The position numbers and the translations under genes were made by a program. A model generated the notes under the pieces. That model did no database searches and was not told where the DNA came from. It saw only the letters and a list, made by a program, of their open reading frames with translations. Positions 35,546-46,028 of a DNA stretch of 64,000 nucleotides are shown in pieces. Source of the DNA: Paragonimus westermani (taxonomy: Eukaryota; Platyhelminthes; Trematoda; Plagiorchiida; Troglotrematidae); NCBI GenBank assembly GCA_008508345.1, contig QNGE01000289.1, positions 12,659 to 76,658 of the forward strand, given 5' to 3'. Position 1 is the first letter of the stretch. Every line of letters starts with the position of its first letter.

Positions 35546-36590
35546 GAGCAATGTGTAGTGATAAACCAACGGTCTTAAATATTCACAACAAAAGTGAATC
35601 GTAATGTCACGGTACTAGTGAACAAATTATCAAAGTCAATAACTAGACAACCTCAACAGTTTCGATCGACAGATCGTCCTCGAAGAATGAGTTACATTTT
35701 GTTGCTGAACGGACTAACTATGAACTATAATCACATAATGAGACATTGATATCCAAAAGAGCTCTTCCGAGCAGTCAACGGGTTAGAAACAATGGGGACG
35801 AGCCGAGCTCCATTGAAGGGGATGCGCCCACCATTCAAGCTATGTATAATGATCGACAACTGGCTATTCGCACAACTATCACAGTGACGCGGTAAAACAA
35901 AACGTCCGGGTCAAAGTCCGATTGGCGGTCGGAAACAGGGGCGAACATTTGGGGGAATGGGGCAGTTTCTGATTTTCACATCATTCTACTTCGAACTTTG
36001 ATACACTACGTGCACCACCTTCTCTGATGTTCGGTTTGCCCCCGTTGTTCTTGAATCCGTTGACTTCTCGGATGTGCTCATTTGGATACGAATGCTTCAT
36101 TATGTGACTGAAGTCCATCTTCAGGCTGTCCACCACTAACTTGTTATTCGTTCCCTGGGAACTATCCGTCGATCGAAACTGTTGAGGTTGTTTAATTGTT
36201 GACGCTGCTAATTCATTCAGGGGTACCTTGACATTGTGATCCATTCGTGTTTGGAATATTTGGGACCATTGGTTTATCACTAAACGTTGGTCAACACATT
36301 CCTGGAAGGTGACAGACGTACCTTCAGTGCCCAGAAATTTTCGAGATTGCACGTCCCTTTCAGTGACTTCACTTTCTGTTATATCGATTCCGATGTATAT
36401 TCGGCGACTTTTTGGCGAGACTGGTTTCAATACTGATTCTGTTTCTGCCTCCACCTACATAAGTTGGAAATTTGCACTTAAATTTACTCAGCCCCTATTC
36501 CCCTATCAAGATTCGACCTTGTTATTTCATCGGAGGTTGCTTTTTTAATCGCGTTTTCAACCTCTGTGTTAAGTTGCTGTTTAGTTTTCA
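35546..36590 (-). repeat. Right arm of the large inverted repeat
   Basis: It mirrors 30483-31528: module B forward (35546-35945), then module A reversed (36590-35945). The open frame at 36454-35981 is the twin of that at 30616-31089. Module A sequence continues past 36590 to about 36640, where diverged copy C still matches, so the left arm probably extends into the gap. Confidence 0.85.
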
Positions 36591-36640
36591 GTGCTTTTCC
36601 GCCAATACTTTTTGCTTGAACTCATTTGTAATGACGGGCG

Positions 36641-38363
36641 CTCCTGTAGTTTGTTCTTGACCATCCGGCTTGTTCTGTGAAGTGGTCCGCTTGATGAACT
36701 GCTTTCCTCACCATGAATGGTTTGACAATAACCGCACCGGAGTTTCAGCGAACCAGCACATGGTATTAGAGCAGACCGACTTCTAACTCACCTGTTTTCT
36801 ATTTCGAGGTATATTTCCGAATTCAGTTCGCGAGATTTCGCTCAATTCGAGGAACTTGCAGAAGCTGGCGATTGACAACGAGTTGCGAATCACAAAAACA
36901 CCGAATTTGCAATGTGCGACTCAGCAATCCTTCGCATTGAGCGCCGAATTCTGCATTCACCAAGAAACATTAAACGCTGTTCAGAAACATCGAGGCTTGT
37001 GCCACCTATGCACCATCGTTGGCCGCTTAGGACGCTATGAAGTGCTTTGGACTATCAATGACAGTTACGAAAACAGCTCTTAAAAGTAGAAATTAAGCAA
37101 CAACCGCTTGATAACATGGGGGATCTACGTAATACTGAAACGACGCTCTGATATTGACTAAGGAAATACTCGCCACTCTGCCACCGAATTTCTAGGGTGA
37201 CTTTCCTGGTGTCACCTGTCCGAGAGCCAGTAGGGCCAAGGCTATAGAAGTTCTAATGATAACGCTCTTCTAGACACTGAAAAAAATTGAAACTGCCTCA
37301 TGAACAAGCGTGCTAGCATGTTAGCTTCCTTGACTCGAAAACTTGGCCCTGTGTTGTTCGGTTCAGTGGCGAAAGCTGAGAGCTTCATCCTGTGGAACAC
37401 AGTCGACTACATCGCTTGGGATGCCGCCACCATCTTCTGAGGTTTCTGACGTAAGCTACACTGCTAAATTTAAATATGACACATCGGATAACTACCCAAA
37501 TCCTCTGTCTTCGGGAGTGCCTGATAATAAGGCTGTAGTCAAGTGGTGGAACAGCCAGGAGCTGGTGTGCGCAGCCCATAATCTGGCCGGGGGTACACCA
37601 AAAGACTTACCAAACTTCACAACACGCCCCTGTATGTTCCAGAAGGTGAAAAGCGCTCCTCAAACAGCTCTCGTGTAAGGTAACTACGTGACCTAACTCC
37701 GTTTAGTGTCGGACGGGTCTTTGCACAGAAAAACATTGATGTCATGTCTAATAAAAGCTTTTTCGCAGGTGTTGGGAGTTTCTTGTCTTCGTCAAATGAC
37801 ACACGAGTAGGAAATATTTCAAGATGCAGTACGGAACAGAAACTCACTAGGCGGAGAGACACCTAGTTTGTCACTGAAATATTCCATGCGAAGGCCTAGT
37901 CACATGCCTTTCCTCAAAACGGCTGTGCTTATGCGAGAGTTGTCACTGTGGAGCGGGAACCGGGATGTGACCACTCGGAAACGCTCCAGAAGAAGAGGTG
38001 ACACGGGCGGTCCAAAAAACTTACTGCTATTAACCCTCATTACCGTTTCTATTCTTCAACCTTCATATATCCCTCTTCCGGGGTCACCGTGTGATGATAG
38101 GGTTCTAAGTTGCATCGTTGACACCAGTCTTAGACTGATGAAAAACTTTCAAGGCCGAGATAGATGATACACAACTATTTTCTTTACACTGTGACATTTA
38201 CGGAAACATGACCGATGCCAAAATTCTGCAATAGCGAAATCTGTGTCCCTGGCCATTCAGTTCACCGTGTTGACTGTAAACAGTGGGGAAAGGGAGAGGC
38301 CTTTATCTATATTAGTTCTAAGTTGCCACCTCCTTTCGTGCGCTGTGCTAATACTTCCCCTCA
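36641..38363. other. No gene recognised
   Basis: Short open frames such as 36856-37083 and 37343-37678 on the plus strand have no recognised motif. Confidence 0.4.
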
Positions 38364-38900
38364 ATGCACAGTGTGGAATGGCTGCAAATAATGTTCCTTA
38401 GCTATGGCTCGTTATTACTGGGAGTTATCTACTACCCACCATCGGGCTCGTCCTTGGACGATGAGGCCCTTTGTTCTAATTTGAACGAACTTATTCCCAG
38501 TCACCACCGCCCTTACCTGCTTGTAATGGGTGATTTTGACACCCCGAAAGCGTTTTGAGCAAAACCCCCTCAGCATGCTACAGAAAGTAACTTTGACTCA
38601 GTTCCGACATTAGGCGCGCAACATGGAGCCTGGACATAACACGTGAATTCTACAACTAGATAACTCGGAGACAGATCCCTTCGTTCAGAATCTCGCGATC
38701 ATAAACGAAGACTCTCTTAGGCCGCCGTGATCATTTGGTCATGGTTTTTGACTTCCTTTGCTGCTGGGTACAGCGAACTGCAAAGGAGCAGTCGGTTAGC
38801 AGTTTTAACCTGGCTGAATTTATAATGTGATGAATCAACCTATGCAGCTTTATACGGGCGTCATTTCAATCACCTCAGGGCACCAAGTATTAGACGGGCA
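38364..38900 (+). pseudogene. LINE endonuclease fragment (CR1/jockey type)
   Basis: LLLGVIYYPPSGSS near 38410 and LLVMGDFDTPKAF near 38520 match the central block of APE-type endonucleases, where GVIYRPP and MGDFN are usual. The N of the catalytic DFN is D here. A stop follows at once, and only faint traces of the domain end continue to about 38900. It is not attached to a recognisable RT. Confidence 0.7.
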
Positions 38901-40013
38901 TTGTACGAGGCTGACTAGCTGTATGTACCGCGCCAGTTCACAGTAAGCCCTTTCTGCTATCATTTTTCAAAGAAAATTCGCCGTAGTATTGACAACCGTG
39001 TGAAGCTATTTTCTGGGCGCAGAGAACTCAGTAAGCTTTTTCTAAACGCAAAAATTTCAGTGCATGATATCCAAAAATCGCTCTCTAGGCCTAATTCTTT
39101 CACTCCAATAGACCTGCGTCATAATCACATCAGATTGCTGAAGGTAACGTCTTCCCTACTAGTAGAACCTTCTCATAACATCTTCAGGTAGGCTACCTTG
39201 GCTGGTATCGTTTCCGAAGGAAGGGAGTCACTGCCATTCCTATGTGAACCTCGGGTGGTTGGCACCTTTCTGTTAGTTGTCAATCAGTTGACCTAGCCAA
39301 TAATCCACAAAAAATTTGAAGTGACTCTTTAGACGAGCTGTCTGTTACGGCTGAACATTCATCGCGCGAATCAAGAGAATAACGAGCGCAGAATTGAGAA
39401 CGAGATCTTAATAGAAGGCTCTACGATACTGTTTTTCAAGCAGTAAAATGTGTAAGACAATCCACCGCATAATTCGGTTGTAGCAGTCAGTGTCATCAGT
39501 AAAATTCTGTTGTAAATCATGAATCACCCGCCTGAAAATGGGTACAGAGTATAAATGGATATGGAACGTTAGCTCACAGTTCTCATCAATAACGCAAAGA
39601 AACAAGAGTTTACCCCGGATGAAGCATGCCAATTGAAAGCAAATAGGTTACACGGTGAACTCTAACTGAGTAAAACAATATGTACAAGGGGGTAAGTTCC
39701 CCAGTAGCACGCTAAGGCGGCTGATCCTCTTTTGAGTGTCTTACGTAAGATACACAACAGTTTCACTAGTAGTTCAATTTCGGCCACACAGTTTCTAACT
39801 TAAGGAACGAAGAAAATGTGAAGAAATCATATTACATATTTAAAGCCCAATTGTCGTTGACAGATTTTTGTTCAGTCAGAGCACATGACAATTAATTCAT
39901 GAGCGTGCGTTCAAAATGGTCGGCCGTATGCAATTCGAGGTTCGGAAGCGTACTTCTTAAGGGAACGCGGACGGTGCGTTTCTGTTTCAATAACCATTTT
40001 ATGGTCATACAAT
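38901..40013. other. No gene recognised
   Basis: No motif or repeat was noted in this stretch up to the Gypsy 3' LTR. Confidence 0.4.
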
Positions 40014-40392
40014 ATTTCAGTGCTCGTCGCACCAAGTCGCGTTTTCCCAGGTACGCAATTATGAGACGCGAAAAGCAAAAGGCCGTTGAGGAAAGAGACC
40101 GAATCCTTATTCGACGAAATGTACAGGTGGTCTCTGATAGCGCTATAAAAGGCACCAACACGCGAAATAGCTATAAAGGCTAGAGACCGACCGTCGACGA
40201 GCGAGTAAACCGGGAGAACGTCACGCGTGTCTTTCGTGTTCGCGCCACGGTCACATGACATGTAGACAAACAATCGGACAACACGCATCATGCGAGCTTT
40301 ATTAATAGCCTAGGTACAATATGCAACTGAGTTTCAGAACTATTTTACACACCGTACCGCAGGCAGACGAGTGAAATCTCCGACCCGCTACA
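40014..40392 (-). repeat. 3' LTR of the minus-strand Gypsy
   Basis: In element orientation it starts TGTAGCGGGTCGG directly after a purine tract (AGGGGGGAG) and ends near CACTGAAAT. It matches 46412-46029. Confidence 0.8.
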
Positions 40393-41013
40393 AAGCTCCC
40401 CCCTAGAAGGGTACTGTGTCAACAACCCTTCGATCCTGATGAGGATAACTTTGGCCAGCCATCATTGGCCTGACCTGTTTCAAGGCGTGCCGGCCGATGT
40501 CCAATCAGCCTGCGATTGGTACGACAATACCCAGACGCCGCAGGTGGAGGAGCACTAATGCCCACAGTTCCTTGCAAGCTCCAACTCGAGTATCCTCCCT
40601 CAAAGGTGCCGAAACAACCTTCAAAGAAGAATGTTCGTGGCGAGGCATCCACGGAACGTTCAAGCACGACATCCAATACGAGATCGAGGATGATCGCGAT
40701 CGAGGATGTCACGCACGTCATGCCGGCGTCGGATGAGACATGCGACAGAAAATAGAACGAAACTGGCTAAGTATCAGTACAGAAATAAATGACGTACTAA
40801 ACCAAATCATACAGCGAATAGGGACATTCGAGAGAGAGAAATCTGGGCAAACGCAATTGTTCTTGTTTTGAAGACGATATTTTTTCGAGAAAAAAATTTT
40901 GCGATTTTTTTGCATTATGACCGAAGAAACGAGATACCACGAACACTAATCCTCTATGGGACGTTTCGGCCGGTGCACCCTACGACCTGAACGCGTTACG
41001 TCTGGTGCTGGCG
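40393..41013 (-). other. 3' noncoding part of the minus-strand Gypsy
   Basis: It lies between the integrase stop and the 3' LTR. The 100-codon open frame at 40721-40419 has no known motif. The purine tract at 40394-40402 is the likely plus-strand primer. Confidence 0.5.
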
Positions 41014-42102
41014 TCATCGGCAAAGTCGTGATGTCTGCTGAGGACGATGCGCTTGGGGAGGCTGTTCCGAGACAGCAGCCGGCGTGGATAAGTGCTGCGG
41101 AAGAGCATTGAAAGCTTCCTTTGTCCCTTCGAAGTAGGCCGGTTCCAGACGATCGATGCTAACCGTGTCCCGAATACCTTGGCGCTCGAGCATGTAAATG
41201 CGATCCTTTCGTTGAAGTACTCTGAGAGGACCTTCATAAGGTCGCTCGAGTGAGCGTCGCAAACCATCTACGCGAACAACCACATGTGTGCAGTCGTGGA
41301 GGTCTTTAGGAACAAACACCTTGCGGCTTTGTTCTCGTGTGTCCGTGACACGGAGGCGGCGCAGGTGCGAAGCGAGCCGTTTGGCGTAAGATGCATCATA
41401 TCGAAGGGCGTCGGTGGCGGATGAAAAGTAATCACCAGGAAGACGTAGTGGTTCGCCGTAGAGAAGGTCGGCGCTGGAACCGCGAAGGTCAGTCTTAAGG
41501 GCGGCGCGTATGCCGAGTAAAACCATTGGCAGGGCTTCTGTCCAACGGATTGCGTCGACTGCGGCGAGGGCTGCTTTTAGATGTCGGTGGAAGCGTTCGA
41601 CCATACCGTTTGCAGCCGGGTGGTATGCCGTGGTCCGCGTGCGATGACATCCAAGCGCGCTCAGTGTTTCCGCAAAGGAACCACTCTCAAACTGAGGGCC
41701 ACGGTCGGTCGTAACCGTGGCCGGGCAACCATGTGATGCCATCCAACGCTCAACGAATGCTCGTGTTACAGTCTCTGAACGGACGCTGGTTATGAGGACG
41801 GCCTCTGGCCACCGCGTGAAACGATCTATCATAGTCAAAAGATATGTCATCCCGTTGAAAGGTGGCAAATGACTCACAATGTCGATGTGGAGATGTGCAA
41901 GTCGAGATGTAATCGAAGGGAATCGGCTAATCGGGGCAGACACGTGGCGGTGAACCTTAGCCTGTTGACAAGCTACGCAAGATCGTGCCCACATGCAAAG
42001 ATCCTTTTGCATACCAGGCCAGACGTACCTATCGAAGATGAGCCTGGCCGTGGCCCGGATGCCAGGATGGGTTATGTTTTGTAGAGTGTCGAACACGCTT
42101 CG
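41014..42102 (-). CDS. Gypsy integrase, open over 360 codons
   Basis: The frame starts just after an in-frame TGA (42105-42103) that ends the RNase H frame; the same frame continues without a shift. It contains the HHCC zinc domain end (CVACQQAKVH), then the DDE core with HIDIVSHLPP, TTDRGPQFESGSF and AANGMVERFHRHL, carrying the D, D and E, and a C-terminal domain with HVVVRVDGLRRSLERPYEGP. Length and residues look intact. It would join element cDNA to host DNA. Of all element genes here it is the best preserved. Confidence 0.88.
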   Translation of the reverse strand, partial: RSVFDTLQNITHPGIRATARLIFDRYVWPGMQKDLCMWARSCVACQQAKVHRHVSAPISRFPSITSRLAHLHIDIVSHLPPFNGMTYLLTMIDRFTRWPEAVLITSVRSETVTRAFVERWMASHGCPATVTTDRGPQFESGSFAETLSALGCHRTRTTAYHPAANGMVERFHRHLKAALAAVDAIRWTEALPMVLLGIRAALKTDLRGSSADLLYGEPLRLPGDYFSSATDALRYDASYAKRLASHLRRLRVTDTREQSRKVFVPKDLHDCTHVVVRVDGLRRSLERPYEGPLRVLQRKDRIYMLERQGIRDTVSIDRLEPAYFEGTKEAFNALPQHLSTPAAVSEQPPQAHRPQQTSRLCR

Positions 42103-42543
42103 TCAGAAAATAGTAGGAACTACTACACGTGGATGTCCAGTAGAGGTATCGCAAAGGATAGTGTCTGCAGACGCTGGCAAAGGTTGATCGGTCAGACGTA
42201 GAGCTGATTGTTGGCAGGAGGTACGTAAATCATTTTCCGAACGTTGTACGTTGGCCATGGCAGTTAAGTCGAATGAGTCGTGACCAACTAGTGCCGACAC
42301 TCGGGATAAAGCGTCAGCCACAACGTTATTGCTGCCAGAAACGTGGCGTACATCAGACGTATACCGAGATACGAAGTCCAGATGACGAACTTCGCGGGGC
42401 TGATATCTCTCAGACCTACTGCGAAAGGCGAAAACCAACTTTTCGCGATCGGTGAAAATCACAAACTGATTTCCCTCGAGTGCGTGTAGGAAGTGCCGAG
42501 CGACCAAGTAAATTGCTGACAATTCACGACCGAACGTGCTATG

Positions 42544-42845
42544 CCTAGTTTTAACCGGAAGTAAACGTCTGGTAAAGAAAGCGAGCGGTTTCCAGAGTCT
42601 ATCGACGAACTCGTGAAGTACGGCGCCGACTGCGGTGTCTGACACGTCAACAGCTACACTTATTACTACGGCTGAGTTGAAGTGGTGCAACATATCGGCG
42701 GTGGCTAATGCGTCTTTAATTCTATCGAACGACTCGATAGCTGTTGGTGATAACTCTACGACTCCGTTGACACGGCCGCGGAGTAAAGCGGTTAAAGGCT
42801 GCATAAGCTGAGCGCAATGTGGAATAAACCGCCTATAGTAGTTGA
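42544..42845. repeat. 302-base segment duplicated across a gap (assembly artefact)
   Basis: It is identical by eye to 43000-43301, with 154 unknown bases between. The coding frame is continuous only if one copy is dropped. Confidence 0.8.
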
Positions 42846-42999
42846 NNNNNNNNNNNNNNNNNNNNNNNNNNNNNNNNNNNNNNNNNNNNNNNNNNNNNNN
42901 NNNNNNNNNNNNNNNNNNNNNNNNNNNNNNNNNNNNNNNNNNNNNNNNNNNNNNNNNNNNNNNNNNNNNNNNNNNNNNNNNNNNNNNNNNNNNNNNNNN
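42846..42999. other. Assembly gap, 154 unknown bases
   Basis: A run of n inside the Gypsy RNase H region. Confidence 0.99.
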
Positions 43000-43412
43000 C
43001 CTAGTTTTAACCGGAAGTAAACGTCTGGTAAAGAAAGCGAGCGGTTTCCAGAGTCTATCGACGAACTCGTGAAGTACGGCGCCGACTGCGGTGTCTGACA
43101 CGTCAACAGCTACACTTATTACTACGGCTGAGTTGAAGTGGTGCAACATATCGGCGGTGGCTAATGCGTCTTTAATTCTATCGAACGACTCGATAGCTGT
43201 TGGTGATAACTCTACGACTCCGTTGACACGGCCGCGGAGTAAAGCGGTTAAAGGCTGCATAAGCTGAGCGCAATGTGGAATAAACCGCCTATAGTAGTTG
43301 ACCATCCCATTAAATCGACGAATAGCGGCGAGGGTGGTAGGACGAGGAAAATCGCGGATTACTCTTACCTTATCGGTTAACGGTCGAATACCATGCTGAT
43401 CAACGTAATGTC

Positions 43413-44076
43413 CTAGAACTTCATCGCTGATTGGCCAAAAGCACACTTCGCGTTAATCGTTATGCCAAAAGTTGCTAACCTGTTGAAGAGCTGTCGCAGA
43501 TGAATCTGGTGTTCTTCTTCAGACGCACTTGCAACTAATAGGTCATCGATGTAGGCGTGGACGAAATCCACACCCCGTGTGACGTCGTCGATGAAACGTT
43601 GAAACGTTTGTGCGGCGTTTCGCAAACCAAACGACATACGTCGAATAAACCGAATGGTGTGATGATGGCTGTTTTGGCAACATCCTCATCCGCAACCGGG
43701 ATCTGGTGGTATGCGCGCACCAGATCAATTTGTGAGGAAACACGGGTACCACGAAGGTTAGCCGTGATGTCATGTGTGTGCGGAATCTGGCGTTGTTGAG
43801 CGAACGATAATTTCCACACTAGCGCCAATCGCCTGACGCTTTACAGACCATGCGGATTGGAGAGGCCCAAGGGCTACTGGACAATCGAATAATTCCGAGC
43901 TCGAGCATGTGCTCGAACTCAGCGCGGGCTATCATAAGCTTGCCTGGTGTCAACCTGCGAGCTTTGGCGAACACCGGCGGGCCTGTTGTGACTAGGTGGT
44001 GTCTCGTGGAACCCCTGACGGTAGGCAGAGGTGAAGACTGTCGAAAAACAGTCGGATACTTATCGATTAGGAAAAT
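43413..44076 (-). pseudogene. Gypsy RT N-terminal half, frameshifted
   Basis: Reading down from 44076: IDKYPTVFRQSS, TGPPVFAKARRLTPGKLM, EFEHMLELGII, then WASPIRMVCKASGDWR ending at about 43819. The next frame carries SQIDLVRAYHQIPVADEDVAKTA near 43720 (motif A with its D) and TPFGLF. Another shift near 43640 leads to the YIDD palm. Breaks are small indels; motifs are in normal order. Confidence 0.85.
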
Positions 44077-44334
44077 AAAATAGTTTACAAGTTGACCATC
44101 ACTCACATTTGATCGCAGTGTTCGCCGACTACTCATCAGTAATCTAAAATATCGCCTTGCAGGTTTAATGAGTTCTGTGATCTCGACCTGTCTCGGAAGT
44201 CCTAATCGCGGGGTTATCGATTGGAGTTAACAGGCAGTAACTGTGTCTCCTCTCGAGACGATCGGGCAACCTGATCATTGCTCACAAGCGAGAGTGGTTG
44301 AGCGTTCAGATTTGATGATTCGGTCGTGCCTAAT

Positions 44335-44412
44335 GTGAGGTCAATGGCGCAGTGGTTAACACGGTTGCCTCATGATTGGAATGTCCGGAGTTCAAATCCC
44401 GGCCGTGGCAAG
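44335..44412 (+). promoter_or_regulatory. tRNA-like pol III promoter head of the SINE
   Basis: A box and B box are about 30 bases apart, as in tRNAs. It does not fold into a complete tRNA cloverleaf by eye and is not proposed to be a working tRNA gene. Confidence 0.7.
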
Positions 44413-44417
44413 GATAT

Positions 44418-44462
44418 GCACTACTGACGAGCTCTAATGAGAGCGAAACTCGAGTCTAGTGC
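44418..44462 (+). ncRNA. Hammerhead self-cleaving ribozyme
   Basis: Stem I GCACTA (44418-44423) pairs perfectly with TAGTGC (44457-44462). The core CTGACGA spans 44424-44430. Stem II GCTCT/AGAGC closes on loop AATG (44431-44444). GAAA begins at 44445. A very short stem III (AC-TCGA-GT) leads to C44456, the expected cleavage position. Every invariant core base is present. A stem III of two pairs is typical of minimal hammerheads in animal retroelements, which often act as dimers. Confidence 0.85.
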
Positions 44463-44531
44463 TTCTTTTCGAAAAAGGCCGGCTGAAAAGTCTATCTGAT
44501 TGTGAACGCTGCGATCAAATTTGAGTGATGG

Positions 44532-45130
44532 TCAACTTGAAAATAAACCAAATCCCCGACTACTCATCAGTAATCTAAAATAGTTTAGTTTCGTAGAGCT
44601 TTGATATACGGGACTGATTGGCACTTTGTCGTTTGAAATCCTTGTAACCGTAAGCTTTGTCGTTTGGTTGAACAGACGGTGTCGTCTGGAATCTACCAAA
44701 AAGTCGAAGTGCTGGAGAAAGTCGATACCGATGATCGCCATTTGGACGTGGGCGACCGTGAAGATCCAGCGGAAAAGCCTACGGAGACCTAAATTAAGTG
44801 TGCGAGAGCGCTAACCAAACACTTTTAGTGCTTTCGTTGGCCGCGCGAAGATTCGAAATAGATGACCTGTTCAAGTCGTGGGTTTCAGGTGAGATCACGC
44901 TGACCTCGGCACCTGTGTCGAGAAGATAGCGATTCCCCAACTGGTGATCTTTTAGAAAGAACAGGCGACCAGGCGGCCAGGTACGTCTTTAACCATGTGG
45001 ATTTAGCTGCCCTGTTTGCTGACTGGACCAAAGGTACAAGGCTGTCGGCATCGTCGGGCTTTCTTGCCAAATTGCTGGTGATACCAACAGTGATTCGGAT
45101 TAGCGTTCGGTGGCGTCTGACGGAAATCAC
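44532..45130 (-). pseudogene. Gypsy protease region, broken
   Basis: Minus strand: RLFFLKDHQLGNRYLLDTGAEVSVIS near 44950 has the catalytic DTG. After breaks near 44880-44740, MAIIGIDFLQHFDFLVD follows (second conserved block). The stretch above 44990 is the end of gag without a Cys/His box. Confidence 0.75.
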
Positions 45131-45343
45131 GTGACCCTGCGTGGCTACTGTGTCGTCGAATGGGAGTAGTCGAACGTGATCTCGAATGATATGTCGTTAA
45201 GGCCCGACGTTGGTTAGTTAGGGTGGCAACTCGAGCAGTTAGAGTTGCAATTGCGCCCTGATTGTTCGAAGCGAGCTGGGAAACAACGGTGCGTATGTTT
45301 CCCCGATCCGGTCGGCGACATCAGCCAAGGTTGACAATGTTGC

Positions 45344-45805
45344 CTATGGGTTTGCGCTAAGAATGTTTTGCATATCCTTAGGCAAACGCTGTAGCCACGT
45401 CTCCCTAAGTAGAGCCTCTTCTATGTGTAACGTGCCAGCTAACCGCTGCATGTGGCGAAGGAGGCACGATGGTTTACGGTCACCGAGCTCGGTCGCACTC
45501 AGAAGCTGAGAAATACGTTGGCGATCGGACAAACCAACGCGCTTAATTACGGCCGCTTTAAGTTGCTCATATTGCATCGTGGAGTCCGGTAACTCCAGAA
45601 CATCGTCCAACTCGTCAATGACGTGAGATGGCAGTGCCGCAACTATGTTATGAAAATGCGTTAGCTCTGAACTAATCTGTCGTGGCGCAAAGGTGGCTTC
45701 TAACTGAGCAAACCACGATTTAGGATTATTCTCTCTGAAGGGTACAAACGATATGGCTAATGCACTGACCGAAGCGTCTGACAAAACGTGCGGTTGAGCC
45801 TCCAT
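45344..45805 (-). CDS. Gypsy gag N-terminal part (DUF7041-like), 153 codons
   Basis: The first Met (45805) follows a short leader. The open frame has FVPFRENNPKSWFAQLEATF and IVAALPSHVIDELDDVLEL, characteristic of the DUF7041 capsid domain of animal Gypsy elements. It ends in a stop at 45344 within what should be a longer gag, with remains continuing to about 45130. It would form the particle shell. Confidence 0.8.
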   Translation of the reverse strand: MEAQPHVLSDASVSALAISFVPFRENNPKSWFAQLEATFAPRQISSELTHFHNIVAALPSHVIDELDDVLELPDSTMQYEQLKAAVIKRVGLSDRQRISQLLSATELGDRKPSCLLRHMQRLAGTLHIEEALLRETWLQRLPKDMQNILSANP

Positions 45806-45918
45806 TGAAGCGGGATGGATAATAAATCGAATTTATATATATAAATATGTAAAACGTATTAAAGAAATAGCAACTCACTTTTATACAAAAGATATACCTG
45901 TGGAAAACAAAAATCAGT

Positions 45919-46028
45919 CGAACGGGTTCACCAATTTAGTCGGGCTCACAAATTCACTCGGGCTCACAAATTCACTCGGGCTCACCAAATTTAATTCGGG
46001 CTCACCATGGGTCACGTCGGGCACAACA
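45919..46028 (-). repeat. Six-unit tandem array at the primer binding site
   Basis: Units of 18-21 bases with core TCGGGCTCAC (plus strand) followed by MAAWTT-like spacers begin at the LTR edge. In element orientation the core reads TGGTGAGCCCGA, the form of a tRNA-complementary primer site. The unit beside the LTR (46011-46028) contains GCCCGACGTGA, fitting the acceptor end of a tRNA-Trp. Confidence 0.75.

Larger units (their letters stand above)
42103..43640 (-). pseudogene. Gypsy RT palm, RNase H and linker, with gap and false duplication
   Basis: RT shows SFGLRNAAQTFQRFIDDV and the active site YIDDLLVAS (about 43550). A frameshift lies near 43440. The connection has RRFNGMVNYYRRFIPHC, RNase H has VDVSDTAVGAVLHEF and IFTDREKLVFAF, and the tail VADALSRV. 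A gap (42846-42999) and a repeated 302-base stretch interrupt RNase H; this is best read as an assembly fault. A TGA ends the frame at 42103 before integrase. Confidence 0.88.
44152..44555 (+). mobile_element. tRNA-headed SINE with hammerhead ribozyme (SM-alpha-like)
   Basis: A tRNA-like head at about 44335-44412 has an A box (GGCGCAGTGGTTAAC, from 44346) and B box (GAGTTCAAATCCC, 44388-44400), the internal promoter of RNA polymerase III. A complete hammerhead fold follows at 44418-44462, then a tail ending ACTTGAAAATAAACC. The 180 bases before the head are unexplained and could be leftover from a preceding unit. The combination of pol III head and hammerhead is known from schistosome SM-alpha retroposons. 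The 27-base flanking repeat marks its own insertion. Confidence 0.75.
44077..44587. mobile_element. Nested SINE insertion within the Gypsy protease-RT linker
   Basis: An 11-base direct repeat AAAATAGTTTA at 44077-44087 and 44577-44587 flanks a 489-base insert. Removing the insert and one repeat keeps the Gypsy frame, which supports the edges. Inside, a short minus-strand SINE tail fragment (44088-44125) adjoins a full plus-strand SINE (44152-44555), itself flanked by a 27-base direct repeat (44125-44151 and 44556-44582). Confidence 0.75.

Noticed and set aside
42817..43106. Short frames across the second gap
   Set aside because: Artefacts of unknown bases and a false duplication.
44088..44125. 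Native Gypsy coding sequence linking protease and RT
   Set aside because: It is an inverted match to the SINE tail, and removing it with the rest of the insert between the 11-base repeats keeps the Gypsy frame.
44335..44412. A working tRNA gene
   Set aside because: Only the A and B boxes are tRNA-like. No acceptor stem closes, and the sequence is part of a SINE flanked by direct repeats.
45959..45999. CRISPR-like short repeats
   Set aside because: Units are directly joined without unique spacers, in a eukaryotic retrotransposon leader.
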